64,000 bases of DNA from Rhizophlyctis rosea (lineage: Eukaryota > Chytridiomycota > Chytridiomycetes > Rhizophlyctidales > Rhizophlyctidaceae), in the NCBI GenBank assembly GCA_027596075.1, contig JADGJC010000091.1, positions 62,001 through 126,000 on the forward strand, written 5' to 3'. The position numbers and the translations under genes were made by a program. Shown here one piece after another: positions 59,701 to 64,000 of the stretch (the stretch's first letter is position 1; every line of letters begins with the position of its first letter). The notes under the pieces are model-generated. The model made no database searches and was not told where the DNA came from. It saw only the letters and a list, made by a program, of their open reading frames with translations.

Positions 59701-61816
59701 TCTGGGTGTGCGGGCGAGAGTGGTTTAATTAGGTGTTGATAAATGACGAAGAAATCCGTTTGAGCAAATATGGTGCAACTTACGTCTTCCATCCAGACTA
59801 CGTCGTCGTCGGTTTGGCCTATGATTACCTCCATGTTGGGAAGCACTGAGGGGACTTCAAGGTTTCCCTCCATGAAGGGGTTTGTATTGACGACGGAGGA
59901 GAGGTCAATACTTGGCTCACTGAAGGGGTTGGTGTTGACGGGCAACTTGGTAGTGTTGGACGGTTTGCTCAAAGATAGGCCTCGTTGCGGCACCTGTGGA
60001 ATTTCTTCAACAGTGGCAAGCGGGATGCGGGGATTCATCAAAGATGTTCTCCGACTGGGTACTGCAGGTCTTGTTTCTTGGACAGCAACCGGCGAGGCAG
60101 TGAGAGGCTTGGCAGCTGGGACTACATCGACCTCCAACTCCTGGATCTCGTGAGACTTCAGGGAGGCGGATACGAATGGTGCCATTAGCTGACCAGACAG
60201 AGAGGCGGAAGTGCCTACTTCCGCCCCAAGCTCAACGGCTTGCTGTACGGTGAGCTTGCCGGTAACGGTAGGGACGCTCATTGATGCTTGAAGGGAGGCC
60301 GATAAATGTTCAATCTCTGCCTGTTTCTCGACTGCCGGAGTTTCAATGAATTGGGCAGAAACGGTCGGGATAGTGATGCGGGCGCAGAAGGTGTTTGGGG
60401 AAGGCAGGATCTCGGTGAGGTTTTCCGTGACGGGAATAGTGGCCAGCTGACCGGTAGTAACGGGAAGGCAGAGGGATGATTTGAAAAGTGATGATGGAGG
60501 CACAAGGTCTCCCTCGCCCTCAGCGACTGGCACAACTCGCTCCTTTCCGGTTACAGAGGGGAGGCAGTAGGAAGCTGTTACGCTGTCGAGAAGCTGTGTG
60601 GGGATATCTACTATGGCTTCCTGCTGCTCAAGGACTGATAGGTTGGCAAGGACTGCCGGCACTAAGATTTGTGGGGTAAGAGGGCCTTGCTGGTTATGTT
60701 TCTCGGCTTGATGCTGGCTGGTGGACACTTCCTTAGCCATCACAAACGGCGCTACGATGGATGCTATCACAGAATCCTTCGGGGAGTCGTCGACCAATTG
60801 TGCCTCACGAACTGCCGAGCTTGCATCAACCACATTCTCAACCGCATCAACCGTTTCAACTACATCTCCCTCATCCTCCACCAAAACTTCCAAAACCGGT
60901 GACGCCTCATCAATCGGCAGCGCGTACTTTACACGTTCAGAAGGAGAGATCAGCGACCGCATATCCACACCAGAATCCCGAGGTCGCAAATGGCCCTTCC
61001 CATCCAACGAGGCGTCATCATTGTAGTATGGTCTGGTATAACGTGGTGACGCAAGTGGAGATGGGGAGGGAGATGGTTTCGATGACAGGGATGAGCCACG
61101 TCTTCGTACACCAGCGGTGGCGATAGAGATGGCGGGTTTTGCAGCGGGTTTGGCGGTTTTGAGGTTTTCGGCGCGTTTGGCTAGGTAGCTTGCGGTGGGA
61201 GTGTATACGGAGGGAGAAAAGAGAGTTGATGGTGTGGGTGATGTTGGTGATTTCGGTGTAACTGGCGAAGACGTGTCGATTGGTTGGTCGAACTTCTTTC
61301 TTAGGGTGCTGACTTTTGGCCAGTGGGTGATGCCGACTATGCCGTGAGCTGATGGTGTTGCTGAGGATCGTGGCTGGGCTGAAGCTGAAGTACGCACCAA
61401 ATTGGGTCAAAATGCATGTAAATAATATGATGTAAACAAAGAACTCAAATCTACATACCAGTCCTTTTTGCTGTGTCGAGACTTTCAACGACACTGCGCA
61501 CTCGGTGAGCGCCTGACAGTTGCTCCAATGAGGGTTTTCGGGATGGGACCGCAACTCGGGGGTATGAAGGAGGTTGCACAATCGGAGTTGGCCGAGAGCA
61601 ATCATGAGCCTTTGGTTGAGAGACAGGACTTGTTGGTGGGGTAATATCTTGGACTGCACTTTGAGATGAACTTTGAGGAACACTTTGAGGCACTTCTCTC
61701 GGTGGTGACGTGGGCACTCCAAAGTTTTGGCTCAACCGCTTCAAGCGCGCCTCGAGCCCGGCGGCTCGATCGTTCAGCTCCTTCAGCCGTTTCCTACGCT
61801 GTTCGACTGATTCCAT
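56792..61816 (-). CDS. 1574-residue protein with two novel internal repeats and C-terminal membrane pair
   Basis: Five exons: 61816-61459, 61384-59784, 59701-57527, 57455-57377 and 57303-56792; all phases agree. The N-terminus is a short coiled coil (VEQRRKRLKELNDRAAGLEA), then Ser/Pro-rich. Residues about 325-555 contain roughly seven ~33-residue repeats around a P-x-V-T-G-like core (CLPSVTGKERVVPV, CLPVTTGQLATIPV, TIPTVSAQFIETPA, SVPTVTGKLTVQQA). An acidic block follows. Exon 3 holds nine ~65-75-residue repeats with the core FIxxIxWD (FIASIVWDI, FISSIVWDI, FVASIVWDV, FISTISWDK, FIATINWDT, FISTIRWDV), often preceded by a G(A/V)D motif. The C-terminus has two hydrophobic segments (LLTSILTMTFFVTFLIMG; VAVLAGHVLLVAAVVGLG), so the long N-terminal part is probably cytosolic. 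I know no family with either repeat; function unknown. The start is the ATG at 61816; another ATG lies 8 codons upstream in frame. Confidence 0.75.
57527..59010 (-). repeat. nine FIxxIxWD protein repeats (coding)
   Basis: Spacing of the FI/WD core is about 65-75 codons. Copies run from FIDGICWVD (about 58955) to FISTIRWDV (about 57540). Two copies are degenerate (FIDGICWVD, CVSNIFAAWE). The DNA is diverged between copies, so the duplications are old. Confidence 0.7.
60140..60780 (-). repeat. ~33-residue P-x-V-T-G-type protein repeats (coding)
   Basis: About seven imperfect copies aligned on (L/V/T)P(S/T/A)V: IVAPFVMAKEV, LVPAVLANLSV, CLPSVTGKERV, CLPVTTGQLAT, TIPTVSAQFIE, SVPTVTGKLTV and LMAPFVSASLK. 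Between cores lies an acidic/Ser segment ending in S or SL. Confidence 0.6.
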
Positions 61817-63003
61817 TATTGATGTTTCAGTCAAACCCACGGGAACTATTCGAGCGTCATATGCATTCGATGTCAGTGCCTATTGGGAACGATCGAGAGC
61901 TCATTCATTGCTTTGATGAATACCTGCAAGAGTGGCCGGCCTACTTCGATCTTCGCAGATTGGAGCCTACCGCATCTACTACACTGGGGGTTTGCTAGTA
62001 GAACTGTAGAGAGGTGTAAAGGATGTTGTTGAAGAAGATTCAAGTTGAACGTTTTTGACGGCCTGACATGTCCTCATCTTTTGAAGCAGCACACCCACCA
62101 CATCCTTTTCCCCATGTCTCCCTCGCGATTGCAGCATTGTGACTTTTTGTCTCACTCTATCGCGACGGCGGCTTTTAGAATTGGGTTGCAAGTCGTACAA
62201 GTAAGCTGCAAGCAACCACAGTCTGCCGAATTGGGGCAAATACTTTCTCCCTCCGGCTGATGCTTCACACTGCGTGCGGAAAGGTTACGCGATCTTGTTC
62301 GTCCGTTACGGCCAGTGGCTGGAGGGGCCTACAAACGCGTCCTTTTGTGGCAAGATTGGGTATGACACAATGAAAGCCTTGCTCTCCAGGAAACCACCCA
62401 GTCGACTGAGTCGACTCCATAGCTTGGTTATTGTGAATTTGGTTGCGCCCTTTTTTAGGTATGACTTCGTTCAGAAGGGAAATACCTATGGAAGCGATCA
62501 TGCATATTGTGGCAAAAGTGCATTATTCAATACACACTAATGAGCCGACCAACGCGGCGCCTTGTTGCTGGGATAATGAGTTGGAAGACAGAGGCAATCG
62601 AGCACACTGGAAGACAATGTGGGTGGAGCCGGGAGGAGGGGAGGGGAGGCAGGTGTACCAGGAAACTAGGAAATGATACTTTGGATGACTTTGAACGAAA
62701 CCAGTGAGGGCTATGTAGAGTACTAGAGGGCGTGGTGGAACATGTCACTTGATTAGGTCTTACTGACCACGGTGGCACTCTCCACATAGCTCCACGTTTT
62801 AGTACGTTTTTGAGGCTCAATGCTTTTTCCCGATGTTAACATGTTTTGACCGAACAAGATACATGGCGCTATAATATGAGATGCATTGTCCTTTGCTCCG
62901 GCTCATCACCACAAAGCGAACTTCAGAGAAGAGACAAGCAGGCTACAAATTACAATCCAATGGAGAGTCGAAGGATAATCCCAGATCATGAACTGTTGAG
63001 TCA
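61817..63003. other. intergenic region
   Basis: Promoter side of the repeat protein. Short frames only; CCACCCAGTCGACTGAGTCGACTCC near 62394-62418 is a small nested palindrome. No gene supported. Confidence 0.45.
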
Positions 63004-63359
63004 CTACACGTCATCTCCCCCACCCCTGACCGCCACCCAGCCCGCCGTGATCCAGAACAGATTGACCCACTTCAATTGGGGAATGGAATGATCCCCTCGC
63101 TTGAAGGTGTGCACTGAGCCTTCCTTCACCTCCATCCGCAACACATTATCCCACGAGGTGCGATAGACTTGACGCGTCCCTCTGTAAGTAAACACTGTGT
63201 ACAAACGATAGTGTGCTTCGACGAGTCAACCGCGTTTGGTGTATCGAGGGTAGGCTTGGTGATGCCCTTGCTCCAGATTGGCGCGACGGGTGCGGTGGGA
63301 AAGCTGTTGTGCTTGCGTGCGCATTCTATATCTGGTTCTATTCTCATCGAACCAGACAT
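63004..63359 (-). CDS. possible small two-exon minus-strand gene
   Basis: The piece 63004-63187 reads RGTRQVYRTSWDNVLRMEVK, then HTFKRGDHSIPQLKWVNLFW and ends GGGDDV with a stop at 63004. It follows a good acceptor (TTTACTTACAG on the minus strand). Upstream, an ATG at 63359 opens SGSMRIEPDIECARKH, NSFPTAPVAPIWSKG. The two look like exons of a protein of about 105 residues, but the donor is not settled (no GT gives the right phase). Family unknown. It would be divergent from the coronin gene, 83 bp apart. Confidence 0.35.
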
Positions 63360-63442
63360 ATCGGGACACTGAACTCACTGCCGCTATGTTTCCGCAGAGA
63401 GCTCTTCTTCAAACCACTACATACATATCCTATACGTGAAAT

Positions 63443-64000
63443 ATGTCGCGTTTCGTCCGTGCCTCGAAGTGTAAGATTCACCCTCTTAGAATATCATCGC
63501 AAGTGCAACAAATCCTCACGCTTTTTGACTTGACTTTCAGACCGACACGTGTACGGCACCTCTTCCAAGCGTGATCAATGTTTTGATAACTTGAAGGTAT
63601 CGTCTAACAATTTGGACCGCGGGCGCGCGTAAGTTTGATCAATGTTTATATTGATCTCTTTGCTTCCAGGTGTCCCGTAACGCGTGGGATACAAACTTGG
63701 TGAAGGCCAATCCTCTTTTCATTTCTATCAACTTGGAAGCCTCTGGCGGTTCGTATCATTCTTATTCTTCGTATGATCTCTCTGCAAATATTTGACTCTC
63801 ATTACTGCGTGTACAGGTGGTGCTTTTGCCGTCATTTCCCATAACAACACGGGCAAGCTCTCCGAGAACTTGCCTGTCTACAATGGTCACACTGCTGCAG
63901 TTCTCGACACCGACTTCAACCCGTTCAATGACCATGTCGTTGCATCTGCCTCCGAAGATACCAGGGTGAGAAGGGACTTTGGCGGATATATATGTCACAC
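63443..64000 (+). CDS. coronin (5' part, cut by window end)
   Basis: Exons 63443-63470, 63541-63596, 63670-63748 and 63817-63964 join in phase; the gene runs past the right edge. The N-terminus MSRFVRASKYRHVYGTSSKR is the highly conserved coronin start. It is followed by NAWDTNLVKANPLFISINLE, GGAFAVISHNNTGK and the first WD repeat (NGHTAAVLDTDFNPFNDH, then VVASASEDTR). Coronins bind F-actin and the Arp2/3 complex and regulate actin patches and endocytosis. About 103 residues are visible here; the full protein would be expected to hold the remaining WD repeats and a C-terminal coiled coil. The donor at 63965 (GTGAGA) starts the next intron. Confidence 0.93.

Overview
The window is nuclear DNA of a fungus. 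The genes carry many short spliceosomal introns (about 45-380 bp, GT-AG, often GTAAGT/GTATGT/GTGGGT donors). They encode typical eukaryotic proteins: the TFIIIB subunit BRF1, SRP54, mitochondrial carriers, an ABCG half-transporter, coronin and F-box proteins, plus an SFP1-type split zinc-finger factor that is characteristic of fungi. An early-diverging, possibly zoosporic (chytrid-like) fungus fits the intron density, the Cys-rich ABCG protein and a coiled-coil gene resembling ciliary proteins. That assignment is inference. There is a 10-N assembly gap at 19991-20000.

Layout. 1-8.8 kb: the 3' end of an unidentified gene, a Ca2+-regulated mitochondrial carrier, a Pro/Thr-rich unknown and an SFP1-like factor, all on the + strand. 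8.8-17.6 kb: a gene-poor block holding three copies, one inverted, of a roughly 0.6-1.2 kb element. Its core is a tandem array of a TTATACCTCGAAGGGC-like unit, and the layout recalls foldback transposons. 17.9-23.2 kb: BRF1 (-, nine exons) and SRP54 (+, four exons), divergently arranged. 23.2-32.8 kb: no intact gene. It contains a run of small back-to-back hairpins (27.3-27.7 kb) and a broken F-box-like gene (28.2-29.4 kb). 32.8-46.2 kb: a C2H2 zinc-finger protein, an ABCG transporter, an unknown Ser/Pro-rich protein (-), a BTB-domain protein (-), an F-box protein and a glutamate-carrier-like mitochondrial carrier. 48.1-61.8 kb: a 1418-residue predicted secreted protein with degenerate endonuclease/exonuclease/phosphatase-like segments (-), a multi-exon coiled-coil protein (+), and a 1574-residue protein with two different undescribed internal repeats and two C-terminal membrane segments (-). 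63.4 kb to the end: the start of a coronin gene.

Exon structures were derived by hand from reading-frame continuity, splice signals and family resemblance. For the listed multi-exon genes the phases were checked and close to an integral number of codons unless the entry says otherwise. There is no sign of operons, and neighbouring genes share no evident pathway. The points most worth pursuing are the two novel repeats in the 1574-residue protein, the pseudo-EEP secreted protein, the foldback-like repeats, the hairpin array and a block-wise switch of codon and strand composition inside single exons.
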